Positions 34,429 to 42,540 of a stretch of 64,000 nt of DNA are shown here, piece by piece. The notes under the pieces were generated by a model. It saw nothing but the letters and a program-made list of their open reading frames with translations. It did not search any database and was not told where the DNA came from. The stretch lies in contig AP017605.1 in assembly GCA_002356515.1 (NCBI GenBank), positions 6,743,020-6,807,019 on the forward strand. Reading direction: 5' to 3'. Made by a program: the position numbers and the translations under genes. How positions within the stretch are numbered: position 1 is the stretch's first letter; each line of letters begins with the position of its first letter. The DNA is from Mesorhizobium loti. GTDB taxonomy: Bacteria; Pseudomonadota; Alphaproteobacteria; Rhizobiales; Rhizobiaceae.

Positions 34429-35405
34429 GAGCCGTAACTACTCTTGGCTGTAGCCACCTTCGCCCGCTTGCCCAGTCGTGGCCGTCGCAGTCTGTCGCCG
34501 AACAAACCATTGGGCCTGATCAAGAGGATGACGCAGAGCATAACGCCGATGGCGACGATCTGCAGCGAGGCCGCGCGCGCCTGCTGCTCCGGCGCAAACA
34601 GCACGCTGGTCAGCGTGCCTGACCCCGCCCATATTCCCCAGACCAGGATGCTGCCAATGACGGCGCCGAGATTGCTGCCCGAGCCGCCGACGATCAGCAT
34701 CACCCACACCTGGAAGGTCAGGATCGGCAAATAATTATCCGGTGCGATGAAGCCGGTGAAATGCGCCTGCAATGCGCCGGCCAGCGCCATGATGGCGCCG
34801 CCGACGGCAAAGGCCTGGATGCGGTAGAAGCGCGCGCTCTTGCCAAGCGAAATCGCCGCCCGCTCATCCTCGCGCAAGGCCTTCAGCACGCGTCCCCACG
34901 GGCTGCGCGACAGATGCTCCAAAGCGAAAAAGACAACTAGCGTCACCGCGCAGACGACGGCGAGGTTCGACAGGTTGAACAGCAGCGGCGTCTCGGCAAG
35001 GCTGCCGAAGGGGCGTGGGATGAAGCCGATGCCGAACGGCCCGCCGGTCAGCTTCTGTGCGTTGAGTGCGACGAGTTGCACGACCACGGCAACACCGAAT
35101 GTGGTGATTGCCAGATAGTCGGACTTGAGCCGCAGCGTCGCCATGCCAGTCAGAGCTGCAGCAATGCCGCCGACGACCATGGCGCCGAGCCAGCCGACAA
35201 GGATCGGCAGGCCGAAGCCACCGAGCCGCGCGGCATCGTCAGGCGTGGTCAGCAGCGCGGAAGTATAGGCGCCGATGGCGACGAAGCCGGCGAGGCCGAC
35301 ATTGAACAGGCCGGTGAGGCCCCACTGCAGATTGAGCCCCAGCGTGACCAGCGAAAAGATCAGCGCGGTGGTCAGGAAGAAGGCGCCGTAGCCGAGCAGG
35401 TCCAT
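34425..35405 (-). CDS. Branched-chain-type ABC transporter permease (LivM-like)
   Basis: A 326-residue permease with LGLNLQWGLTGLFNVGLAGF near residue 22 and the coupling loop ALREDERAAISLGKSARFYR near 180. The tail is basic and ends KVATAKSSYGS. I chose the ATG at 35405, which overlaps the stop of the partner permease by one base (TGATG). A 681-codon open frame covers this gene, but its first half is a shadow of the partner permease. Confidence 0.92.
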   Translation of the reverse strand: MDLLGYGAFFLTTALIFSLVTLGLNLQWGLTGLFNVGLAGFVAIGAYTSALLTTPDDAARLGGFGLPILVGWLGAMVVGGIAAALTGMATLRLKSDYLAITTFGVAVVVQLVALNAQKLTGGPFGIGFIPRPFGSLAETPLLFNLSNLAVVCAVTLVVFFALEHLSRSPWGRVLKALREDERAAISLGKSARFYRIQAFAVGGAIMALAGALQAHFTGFIAPDNYLPILTFQVWVMLIVGGSGSNLGAVIGSILVWGIWAGSGTLTSVLFAPEQQARAASLQIVAIGVMLCVILLIRPNGLFGDRLRRPRLGKRAKVATAKSSYGS

Positions 35406-36313
35406 CAGCGTTCCCTCACACCAAACAGGCCGATCGGCCGCACGAACAACACCGCCATCAGGATGATGAAGGAGACGGCGGCGCGCCATTCGGCGCCGAT
35501 CAGCTGTACAGCGCCGGCTTCGGCCAGCCCGATGATCAAGCCGCCGAGCACCGCGCCCGGAATGCTGCCGATGCCGCCCAGGATGGCGGCGGCGAACATC
35601 GGCAACAGCATGTCGAAGCCCATGAACGGGCGGATCTGCACCAGAATGCCGATCATCACGCCGGCGACGCAGGCAAGCGCACCGCCGATGATCCAGGTTA
35701 CGCGCACCACGCTGGCGACGTCGATGCCGACAATGCGGGCCAGCGCCGCGTTCTGGCTCAGTGCCTGCATGGCGCGGCCGGTCTGCGTGCGCGTCATCAG
35801 AAGATGCACGCCGAGCACCAGCACGGCGGTCAGCAGCAAGAGTGCGATCTGGTCGGGCGTGATGCGGATGCCGAAGCCGACCGGCATGGCGATCTGGATC
35901 GCCCGGCTGAAATAGGTCGGCCGCGAGCTGAAGGTGAATTCGAGCAGGCTGCGCAGCGCCATCGAGGCGCCGAAACTCGCCATCACCACGATGATCGCTT
36001 GCCCTTGCGAGCGCAGTCGCGAAAACAACACCTTGTCGAGTAGCAGCGCCAGCAGCGCAGTGAAGGCCATGCCGACGACCAGGGCGACAAGCAACGGCCA
36101 GCCAAACGACAACGGACCAATGGGCGCCACCTTGCCGAACATTGCGCCGATGGCGCTGACGACGGCTAGCGTCGCATAGGTGCCCCAGGCCATGAAGTCG
36201 CCATGGGCAAAATTCGAGAAGCGCAGGATCGAGTAGGTCAGCGTCACGCCGATGGCGCCGAGGCCGATCATCGAACCGGTCAGCAAGCCGTCGACGACAA
36301 ATTGCAGGCTCAT
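35405..36313 (-). CDS. Branched-chain-type ABC transporter permease (LivH-like)
   Basis: A 302-residue permease with GAIGVTLTYSILRFSNFAHG near residue 20 and the coupling loop MQALSQNAALARIVGID near 180. A conserved GGIGSIPGAVLGGLIIG stretch lies near residue 250. I chose the ATG at 36313, which overlaps the ATPase stop as ATGA; the frame to 36385 would overlap that gene by 75 nt. It forms the channel with the LivM-like product. Confidence 0.92.
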   Translation of the reverse strand: MSLQFVVDGLLTGSMIGLGAIGVTLTYSILRFSNFAHGDFMAWGTYATLAVVSAIGAMFGKVAPIGPLSFGWPLLVALVVGMAFTALLALLLDKVLFSRLRSQGQAIIVVMASFGASMALRSLLEFTFSSRPTYFSRAIQIAMPVGFGIRITPDQIALLLLTAVLVLGVHLLMTRTQTGRAMQALSQNAALARIVGIDVASVVRVTWIIGGALACVAGVMIGILVQIRPFMGFDMLLPMFAAAILGGIGSIPGAVLGGLIIGLAEAGAVQLIGAEWRAAVSFIILMAVLFVRPIGLFGVRER

Positions 36314-37059
36314 GCCGCGCCTCCCTTGCTGGCGTGGGAAGGGCGTTGGCCGAGATAGAGTTCGGCGACGACCGGATCGTTCCACAGTTCGGATGCGACA
36401 CCCTCGTGCCGGTCCTTGCCTTCGACAAGCACATAGGCACGGTCGCCGATGGCCAGTGCCGCCTTGGCATTCTGCTCGACCAAAAGGATGGTGACGCCGG
36501 ATTTGCGGATGCCGGCCAGCATCTCGAACACCATCGAGACGAATTTCGGCGACAGGCCGGCCGACGGCTCGTCCAACACCAGCACCTTGGGATGGACGAT
36601 CAAGGCGCGGGCGACGGCGAGCATCTGCCGTTGCCCACCCGACAGATTGCCGGCGGCGGTGCGGCGCTGGCGAACGAGGTCGGGGAAGGCGGCATACATT
36701 TCCTCGATGCGGGCAGGGATCTCGCGCCGCTCGAGGATACCGCAGGCAACCCTGAGATTGTCCTCAACCGACATCAGCGGAAAGATGTTTTCCGTCTGCG
36801 GCACGAAGGCGAGGCCAAGCCGCACCATGGTGTGGGCGGGTGCCGCGGTGATGCCCTTGCCATCCAGGAACACGGTGCCGCCGGTGATCGGGACGAGGCC
36901 GGCAATCGCCTTGATGAAGCTCGATTTGCCGGCGCCGTTGGGGCCGAGGACGACGACGATCTCGCCCTTGCTGACGGTGATCGAGGCGCCGCGCACGATC
37001 GGCACACCAGGCTCGTAACCGGCTTCGAGGTCGCGCACGTCGAGGACGGTCTCGCTCAT
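36310..37059 (-). CDS. Branched-chain-type ABC transporter ATPase (LivF-like)
   Basis: A 249-residue ATPase with Walker A GPNGAGKSS near residue 39, signature LSGGQRQMLAVARAL near 140, and Walker B VLVLDEPSAGLSP. It lacks the long extensions seen in other ABC families, as expected for LivF. It overlaps the LivG-like gene as ATGA at 37056-37059. It acts with that ATPase on the inner membrane. Confidence 0.92.
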   Translation of the reverse strand: MSETVLDVRDLEAGYEPGVPIVRGASITVSKGEIVVVLGPNGAGKSSFIKAIAGLVPITGGTVFLDGKGITAAPAHTMVRLGLAFVPQTENIFPLMSVEDNLRVACGILERREIPARIEEMYAAFPDLVRQRRTAAGNLSGGQRQMLAVARALIVHPKVLVLDEPSAGLSPKFVSMVFEMLAGIRKSGVTILLVEQNAKAALAIGDRAYVLVEGKDRHEGVASELWNDPVVAELYLGQRPSHASKGGAA

Positions 37060-37856
37060 GCCGTGCCTCCGAGATAGGCCTCGATGACGCGCGGGTCGCG
37101 CGCGACCTCTTCCGCCGTGCCTTCGCTGAGCAGTTGCCCGCTCGCCATGACCAGGACGCGATGGCAGAGCCGCGTCACCATGTCGATGTTGTGCTCGATC
37201 AAGAGGAAGGTGATGCCGCGCGCATTGATGTCGCGGATGCGGTCGATGATGACTTCGAGCAGTGTCGCGTTGACGCCGGCTGCCGGTTCGTCGAGCAGGA
37301 TGATCGCTGGGTCGGCCATCATGACGCGGGCGAGTTCGAGCAATTTGCGCTGGCCGCCGGAAAGCACGCGCGCCGGCTCATGCGCGAGGTGGGTGAGGGT
37401 GACAAGCTCCAACAGGTCGAGCGCCTTTGCCCTGGCCGCCTTTTCCTGTGCCGCCACCCGCCATGGTGTAACGAAGTTGGCCAGAAGCCTTTCGCCGGCC
37501 TGGCCCTGTGCCGCCAGCATGATGTTTTCGATCAGCGTCAGATTGGGCAGCGGGCGAGGGATTTGGAAGGTGCGGCCGAGGCCACGGCCGATGCGCAGAT
37601 GCGCGGCTTCGCCCGAGACGCGCACGCCGTTGAGAAGGATGTCGCCGCTGGTCGGCAATATGCTGCCCGCGAGCAGGTCGAACATCGTTGTCTTGCCGGC
37701 GCCGTTCGGTCCGATCAGGCCGAGGATTTCGCCGGCCCTGACATCGAACGAGACATCGTTGACGGCGACAAGGCCGCCGAACCGCCTGACGACATTCCTT
37801 GCCGTCAGGACCGGCGCACGGGTCTCCTTCCCCTGCCGTTCGGTTGCCTCGCTCAT
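37056..37856 (-). CDS. Branched-chain-type ABC transporter ATPase (LivG-like)
   Basis: A 266-residue ATPase with Walker A GPNGAGKTT near residue 53, the LivG insertion region around LANFVTPWRVAAQEKAARAK, signature LSGGQRKLLELARVM, and Walker B IILLDEPAAGVNA. It is the first gene of a five-gene operon and divergent from a GntR gene. I chose the ATG at 37856; the open frame to 38009 would cross the shared promoter and enter the GntR gene. Confidence 0.92.
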   Translation of the reverse strand: MSEATERQGKETRAPVLTARNVVRRFGGLVAVNDVSFDVRAGEILGLIGPNGAGKTTMFDLLAGSILPTSGDILLNGVRVSGEAAHLRIGRGLGRTFQIPRPLPNLTLIENIMLAAQGQAGERLLANFVTPWRVAAQEKAARAKALDLLELVTLTHLAHEPARVLSGGQRKLLELARVMMADPAIILLDEPAAGVNATLLEVIIDRIRDINARGITFLLIEHNIDMVTRLCHRVLVMASGQLLSEGTAEEVARDPRVIEAYLGGTA

Positions 37857-37904
37857 CAAACCCTCTGGCCGAAGACGATCGTTGTCGCCTCCTGATTTTT
37901 GATT

Positions 37905-37928
37905 TGTGATCACACTTGCTTTGATCAC
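37905..37928. promoter_or_regulatory. Putative GntR operator in divergent promoter
   Basis: TGTGATCACA (37905-37914) is a perfect palindrome, and its core TGATCAC recurs in the same direction at 37922-37928, 15 nt on. The pair lies in the 124-nt gap between the LivG-like and GntR genes. The adjacent GntR protein is the natural candidate to bind it. Confidence 0.55.
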
Positions 37929-37980
37929 GCTATTCGGCTTTAATTTCATCCGCAAGCCGAAAACGGGGCAAAAGCCGGGA

Positions 37981-38709
37981 ATGCAGAAGGCTGCCATCGA
38001 AAAGAACAACGAAACGATCGCAGCCCAGCTGACGCCGGTCGGCCGCGAGACCGTGCAGGATCGCGTCTATTCCGAGTTACGCCGGGCTCTGATCGGCGGC
38101 CTGTTCGAGCCGAACCAGGTGCTGACCATCCGTGGCCTGGCTGATGCGCTGGTCACTTCGACAATGCCGGTACGCGAAGCGCTCGGCCGGCTGATCACGG
38201 AAAAGGCGCTGGAGGCGCTGCCCAACCGTTCCGTGCGCGTGCCGCCGATCACGCTGGAGCGTATCGACGACCTTCTGCGCGCCCGCTCCCTCATCGAAGG
38301 CGAAGCGATCGCGCTTGCCGCCACGCGCATGAGCCCGCGCCAGATCGCTTCGATTGAAGCCATGCTAGGCGAGTGGGACGAGATGCGGGCCCTGAAGCAC
38401 AAGAAGGATATCGACCGCGAAGCGACGCTCAACCAGAGCTTCCATTTCGAGATCTACCGCTGCTGCGGGTCGGCCGTGCTGATCCCGATGATCGAAAGCC
38501 TGTGGCTGCAATCGGGCCCCTGCATCCGCGTTGCCATTTATGCCTTTTCCGACGCCGGCGAGGTCGACACCGCGCACTACCACCGCAGCATCGTCGCAGC
38601 TCTCGCCAAGCAGGATGCGCAGGCGGCGCGCGAGGCATTGGTGGCCGATATAAGCCGGCCCTTTGCTTTCCTGCGCGACAAGCTTCAATCCACGAAAGAC
38701 CTGACATGA
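37981..38709 (+). CDS. GntR-family regulator (FCD type)
   Basis: A 242-residue regulator with winged helix (VQDRVYSELRRALIGGLFEP, then LADALVTSTMPVREALGRL) and an FCD domain from about residue 100 (NQSFHFEIYRCCGSAVLIPM; AHYHRSIVAALA). It is divergent from the importer operon and overlaps the next plus-strand gene as ATGA, so it is both regulator and first gene of its own operon. The ATG at 37981 fits the domain start; an upstream ATG at 37906 lies within the operator. Confidence 0.92.
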   Translation: MQKAAIEKNNETIAAQLTPVGRETVQDRVYSELRRALIGGLFEPNQVLTIRGLADALVTSTMPVREALGRLITEKALEALPNRSVRVPPITLERIDDLLRARSLIEGEAIALAATRMSPRQIASIEAMLGEWDEMRALKHKKDIDREATLNQSFHFEIYRCCGSAVLIPMIESLWLQSGPCIRVAIYAFSDAGEVDTAHYHRSIVAALAKQDAQAAREALVADISRPFAFLRDKLQSTKDLT

Positions 38710-39203
38710 CAACGCCCGCCATCAGGATCACCGAGCCGCGCTCTAAGCTTTCCGTGACGGCGCTGCTGCTGCCTGAAAAGGCTCCGGAAAACGCTGCCTT
38801 TCTCAAGGCGTATCTCACTGCCCCGCGCGTGGTCCCAGGCATCCATGCCATGTGGACCGGGCCAGAGATTTCCTGCCCGGTTCCATCGGTGGATCTCGAA
38901 GGCCAGTCCTTCGCCAAGCCGTTGCCGGCGGAGAACGCGACGCTGACGCCGCAGCCCGGCGACATCGTGCTGTCCTACGTGCCGCCGCGCATGTGGGGCG
39001 GCAACCCCAATGCCATTTTCGACATCGGTCTCTATTACGGGCAGGGCGCGCGGCTTCTGTTCCCGATCGGCTGGCTGGCCGGCAGCGTGGTGGCGCAGGT
39101 CCTGCCGGAGGAGCGTGAGCAGTTCGCCGCCGCCTGTGGCGTCATCCGCCGCAACGGTGCCTGCGACATGACCTTCAGCCTGGTGGAGGCCTCGAATGGC
39201 TGA
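38706..39203 (+). CDS. Cyclophilin-like-fold protein of unknown function (DUF3830-like)
   Basis: A 165-residue protein with the segment GDIVLSYVPPRMWGG near residue 80 and IFDIGLYYGQGARLLFPIGW near 98. This pattern resembles the DUF3830 group, whose known structure is cyclophilin-like and whose role is unknown; the assignment is by memory and only moderately certain. There is no signal peptide. It overlaps both the GntR gene (ATGA) and the next gene (8 nt), so it is firmly in the operon. A role in handling a cyclic or amide substrate would be speculation. Confidence 0.6.
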   Translation: MTTPAIRITEPRSKLSVTALLLPEKAPENAAFLKAYLTAPRVVPGIHAMWTGPEISCPVPSVDLEGQSFAKPLPAENATLTPQPGDIVLSYVPPRMWGGNPNAIFDIGLYYGQGARLLFPIGWLAGSVVAQVLPEEREQFAAACGVIRRNGACDMTFSLVEASNG

Positions 39204-39549
39204 CGACAGTTTCGAGCTTTTCGATCTTCGCGTCGAGGCGGTCATCCCCGAGGGCAAGCCGATCTATTGCGGCGCCAAGCCGGGCGACTATTTCGAGCTC
39301 AAGGGCGAGATGCTGTCGATGCCGGCAGGGCAGAGTTTTTCGATCTATTCGCTTGCCTCCGTATTGCCGTTTCTCGCGGCAAAGCAGCGGCCGACCGACC
39401 GCAATGACTGGATGACCTCTGACGCCGAGATCGCTTGTCCCGATCCCAATTGCGCCAGCCGGCTGCGGATCGTCAGACTGGCCAAGCGGCGATTCAGCCA
39501 TGCCGAAACCACGGCCGTGCCGCTGCCGAAGGAGAATGACCGGACATGA
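39196..39549 (+). CDS. Small protein of the TIGR04076 type
   Basis: A 117-residue protein. It has FDLRVEAVIPEGKPIYCGA at the start, SIYSLASVLPFLAAKQRP in the middle, and the conserved ACPDPNCASRLRIVRL near residue 80, a pattern I recognise from TIGR04076 proteins. Two or three cysteines (residues about 25, 80 and 85) could bind metal. No activity is established for the family. GGTGGAGG precedes the ATG, and both ends overlap neighbours. Confidence 0.65.
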   Translation: MADDSFELFDLRVEAVIPEGKPIYCGAKPGDYFELKGEMLSMPAGQSFSIYSLASVLPFLAAKQRPTDRNDWMTSDAEIACPDPNCASRLRIVRLAKRRFSHAETTAVPLPKENDRT

Positions 39550-40601
39550 CCGCCAAGACCTTCGAGCTCGGCCCCGGCTACACCATCTCGCGCGTCATTC
39601 GCGGCGGCTGGCAGCTCGCCGGCGGCCATGGCGCCATCGATCGCAGCCAAGCGGTCACCGACCTGATCGCCACTTTCGATGCGGGCATCTGGACCTATGA
39701 TTGTGCCGACATCTACACCGGCGTCGAAGAACTGATCGGCGCCGCGCGCCTGCGGCTGGCCAGCGAGCGTGGCCTCGATGTCGCCGCCAGGATGAAGGTG
39801 CATACCAAGCTGGTGCCCGACCTTGAACGGCTGGCCACGATCAGCCGCGACTACATCAGGGGCATCGTCGATCAGTCGCTGCGCAGGCTGAAGACCGAGC
39901 GTCTCGATCTCGTGCAGTTCCATTGGTGGGACTATGATCAGCCTCGTTATGTCGAGGCGATGGGGTGGCTCAACGAACTTCGGTTGGAAGGCAAGGTGCG
40001 CAATCTCGGTACCACCAATTTCGACACGCCGCGGCTCGCCGAGATCCTCGTCGCAGGCATCCCGCTGGTCAGCCAGCAACTGCAATATTCCGTGCTCGAT
40101 CAGCGGCCGGGCAATAGCCTCGCCGCACTTGCAGAGAAAAACGGCGTCAGCTTCCTCTGCTATGGTTCCGTCGCCGGCGGCTTCCTCAGCGACAAATGGC
40201 TTGGCGTGGCCGAACCGGCGATGCCGCTCGAAAACCGCTCGCTGGTCAAATACAAGCTGATCATCGATGATTTCGGTGGCTGGGACCTTTTCCAGCAACT
40301 GCTCCAAGCACTTAAGGCCGTTGGCGATCGCCACGGCGTCGACATCGCCACCATCGCCAGCGCCTGGGTGCTTGAACAGCCGCGCGTGGCGGCCGTCATC
40401 GTCGGCGCCCGCAATCAGGCCCATGCACTGGCCAATGCTGGCATCATGGACGTCGCGCTCGACGCCGATGATCGGGCGAAGATCACGGCCGTGATCGCGC
40501 AAAGCCAGGGTCCCCTGGGCGACGTCTACACGCTGGAGCGCGACCGGCACGGCCGTCACGGCTCGATCATGCACTACAATTTGAACGCAGGCCGCACATG
40601 A
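39546..40601 (+). CDS. Aldo/keto reductase
   Basis: A 351-residue (beta/alpha)8 oxidoreductase. The catalytic tetrad is visible as Asp and Tyr in TYDCADIYTGVEELIG (near residue 52), Lys in MKVHTKLV (near 84), and His in LVQFHWWDYD (near 122). NADPH-binding elements lie in the last third (VAAVIVGARNQAHALANA). It overlaps both neighbours by ATGA. It probably reduces or oxidises a carbonyl/alcohol derived from the imported compound. Confidence 0.9.
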   Translation: MTAKTFELGPGYTISRVIRGGWQLAGGHGAIDRSQAVTDLIATFDAGIWTYDCADIYTGVEELIGAARLRLASERGLDVAARMKVHTKLVPDLERLATISRDYIRGIVDQSLRRLKTERLDLVQFHWWDYDQPRYVEAMGWLNELRLEGKVRNLGTTNFDTPRLAEILVAGIPLVSQQLQYSVLDQRPGNSLAALAEKNGVSFLCYGSVAGGFLSDKWLGVAEPAMPLENRSLVKYKLIIDDFGGWDLFQQLLQALKAVGDRHGVDIATIASAWVLEQPRVAAVIVGARNQAHALANAGIMDVALDADDRAKITAVIAQSQGPLGDVYTLERDRHGRHGSIMHYNLNAGRT

Positions 40602-41029
40602 GTGTCAGCAACCCCATGCTGTTTTCGCAGGCCAGCGCCGAAATCGTCGGCCTGCATCGCTTCTTCGTCGACTGGTTTGTCGCCGCGCGTGCCGACACGG
40701 TGGATTTCTCGCGCTTCGAGCGTGCCATGGGCGAAAGCTTGACCATGATCGCACCGAGCGGCCAGATTCTCGATCGTGACGCTGTGATCGATCATGTCCG
40801 CTCCAGCCGTGCCACCTGCGATGACGGCTTTGCCATCTCGATCGAGGACATCCGGCCGGGCTGGCAAAGCGCCGATACGATCGTTGTCTTCTACGTCGAG
40901 ACGCAACTCCGCGCGGGCAAGCACACGCGCCGGCAGTCGAGCGCCGTCTTCACCACCAGTTCATCGGCGCCCAACGGCGTCGAATGGCGACATCTGCATG
41001 AAACCTGGCTGCAGGTGCCGGAACGCTGA
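40598..41029 (+). CDS. NTF2-like/SnoaL-like small protein
   Basis: A 143-residue protein of the cone-shaped alpha+beta class (DUF4440/SnoaL style). It begins with a helix (IVGLHRFFVDWFVAARADTV), then alternating strands (SLTMIAPSGQILDRDAVIDH) and ends WRHLHETWLQVPER. Members include isomerases, dehydratases and proteins without enzyme activity. It overlaps the reductase gene as ATGA and precedes the binding-protein gene by 49 nt. The function is unknown. Confidence 0.7.
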   Translation: MSVSNPMLFSQASAEIVGLHRFFVDWFVAARADTVDFSRFERAMGESLTMIAPSGQILDRDAVIDHVRSSRATCDDGFAISIEDIRPGWQSADTIVVFYVETQLRAGKHTRRQSSAVFTTSSSAPNGVEWRHLHETWLQVPER

Positions 41030-41078
41030 ACAGGCTCCAGAGATCAAATTAGAGTCGAGTAACGAAAGGGGAACAACA

Positions 41079-42338
41079 ATGAGAAAGACGATACTCCAAC
41101 TCACCACCGCGCTTGCTCTCGTGACGCTGGCAGGCGCCGCGCAGGCCGCCGACTGCAAGATCACCGTCGGCCTCGTCATGGAACTGACCGGCCCAGCCGG
41201 CGAATACGGCCAAGCCGGCGCCAAGTCCGTCGAGATGGCCTTCCGCGACATCAACGCCGCCGGCGGCGTGCGCGGCTGCGATCTGGCGACCGACACGCGC
41301 GACAGCCAGAGCCAGGGCAACATCGCCGTCGACGCCGCCACCCAGCTGGTCCAGGTCAAGAAGGTGCCGGTCATCATCGGCGGCATCATCTCGTCGGTGT
41401 CGATCCCGATCCTGACCTCGGTCACAGCGCCGGCCAAGATCGTCCAGGTCTCGCCGGCATCATCGTCGCCGACACTGACCGCGCTTGGCCGCGACGGCAA
41501 GACCAACGGCATCTTCTTCCGCACCATCACCTCGGATGCGCTGCAGGGCGTCGCCGCCGCCAAATACGCCATCGACAAGGGCTTCAAGAAATTGTCGATC
41601 ATCCACGTCAACAACGACTTCGGCGTCAACATGGTGGCCGAATTCTCGCGCGCCTACAAAGCGCTCGGCGGCACCATCGTCTCCGACACGCCCTACAACG
41701 AGAAGCAGTCGAGCTATGCCTCTGAAGTCACGGCGGCGATGGCGGGTGAACCGGACGGGCTCTACCTGGTCAGCACGCCGGTAGACGGCGCAACCGTTGC
41801 CCGCACCTGGATTTCGCAAGGCGGCGTGCAGAAATTCCTACTCAATGACGGCATGAACAGCCCTGATTTCATCGAATCCGTCGGCGCCGATTATCTCAAG
41901 GATGCCTACGGCACGTCGTCCGGCACCAGTCCGACGGCCTCCACCGATTACTTCATGAAGAACTACAAGGAATTTTCCGGTATCGAACCGTCGAACCCGG
42001 CCGCCGACCGTTCCTATGACGCCGGTGCCATCGTCGGCCTCGCCATCGCCATTGCCGGCTCCGAGGATCCGGCCAAGATCAAGGACGCAATGTACAAGGC
42101 GGTCGATCCGGCCGGCACGCCGATCTTTGCCGGCAAGGAGGAGTTCGCCAAGGCGCTCGGCTTGATCAAGGACGGCAAGCCGATCCGCTATGAAGGCGTC
42201 ATCGGTCCGGTCGCCTTCGACAAATATGGCGACATCACCGGCCCGTTCCGGCTGTGGAAGATCGTCGACGGCAAGGTGACCACCGACGGTGAAATGACCA
42301 CCGACGACGTCAACGCGCTGCAGGCCAAGCTCCAGTAG
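41079..42338 (+). CDS. Branched-chain-type ABC transporter substrate-binding protein
   Basis: A 419-residue type I receptor with a signal peptide over residues 1-23 (MRKTILQLTTALALVTLAGA, cleavage after AQA). The mature part opens CKITVGLVMELTGPAGEYGQ, typical of LivJ-like proteins, and includes SIIHVNNDFGVNMVAEF near residue 175. AAAGGGGAAC precedes the ATG at 41079. It must serve the LivGFHM-like importer encoded on the other strand, which has no other receptor gene. It is the last gene of the GntR-led operon, followed by a 28-bp palindrome. Confidence 0.92.
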   Translation: MRKTILQLTTALALVTLAGAAQAADCKITVGLVMELTGPAGEYGQAGAKSVEMAFRDINAAGGVRGCDLATDTRDSQSQGNIAVDAATQLVQVKKVPVIIGGIISSVSIPILTSVTAPAKIVQVSPASSSPTLTALGRDGKTNGIFFRTITSDALQGVAAAKYAIDKGFKKLSIIHVNNDFGVNMVAEFSRAYKALGGTIVSDTPYNEKQSSYASEVTAAMAGEPDGLYLVSTPVDGATVARTWISQGGVQKFLLNDGMNSPDFIESVGADYLKDAYGTSSGTSPTASTDYFMKNYKEFSGIEPSNPAADRSYDAGAIVGLAIAIAGSEDPAKIKDAMYKAVDPAGTPIFAGKEEFAKALGLIKDGKPIRYEGVIGPVAFDKYGDITGPFRLWKIVDGKVTTDGEMTTDDVNALQAKLQ

Positions 42339-42351
42339 GCCGACAGTGCTT

Positions 42352-42379
42352 CCGGCATCAATCGCGCGATTGATGCCGG
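42352..42379 (+). terminator. Perfect 28-bp palindrome after binding-protein gene
   Basis: CCGGCATCAATCGC (42352-42365) is followed directly by its exact inverse GCGATTGATGCCGG (42366-42379), 13 nt after the stop. As RNA it would fold into a 12-bp stem with a GCGC loop. No T-run follows. It could end or protect the GntR-led operon transcript. The rest of the 202-nt gap shows nothing recognisable. Confidence 0.65.
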
Positions 42380-42540
42380 CATCGCTTGGACAGCCAATAT
42401 CGCTTGCGCGGCCGACAATCCCGAATAGGATCGACCGACCGCAATTGAAGGATGGCGTGCGTGTCGGACAGGAATACTCATCGGGCCGTCCGGTTGGTGG
42501 ATGCAGACGACGCGCGTCGCCGCACCGGCGCCTGAGCCCG

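Noticed and set aside
34425-36470. A 681-codon open frame that could look like one long membrane protein
   Set aside because: Only its last 326 codons encode a permease; the first half is a shadow of the partner permease gene, which lies in another frame with clear membrane segments.
42352-42379. The 28-bp palindrome as a classical intrinsic terminator
   Set aside because: The stem is strong but no T-run follows on either strand, so classical intrinsic termination is not supported; listed as terminator-like only.
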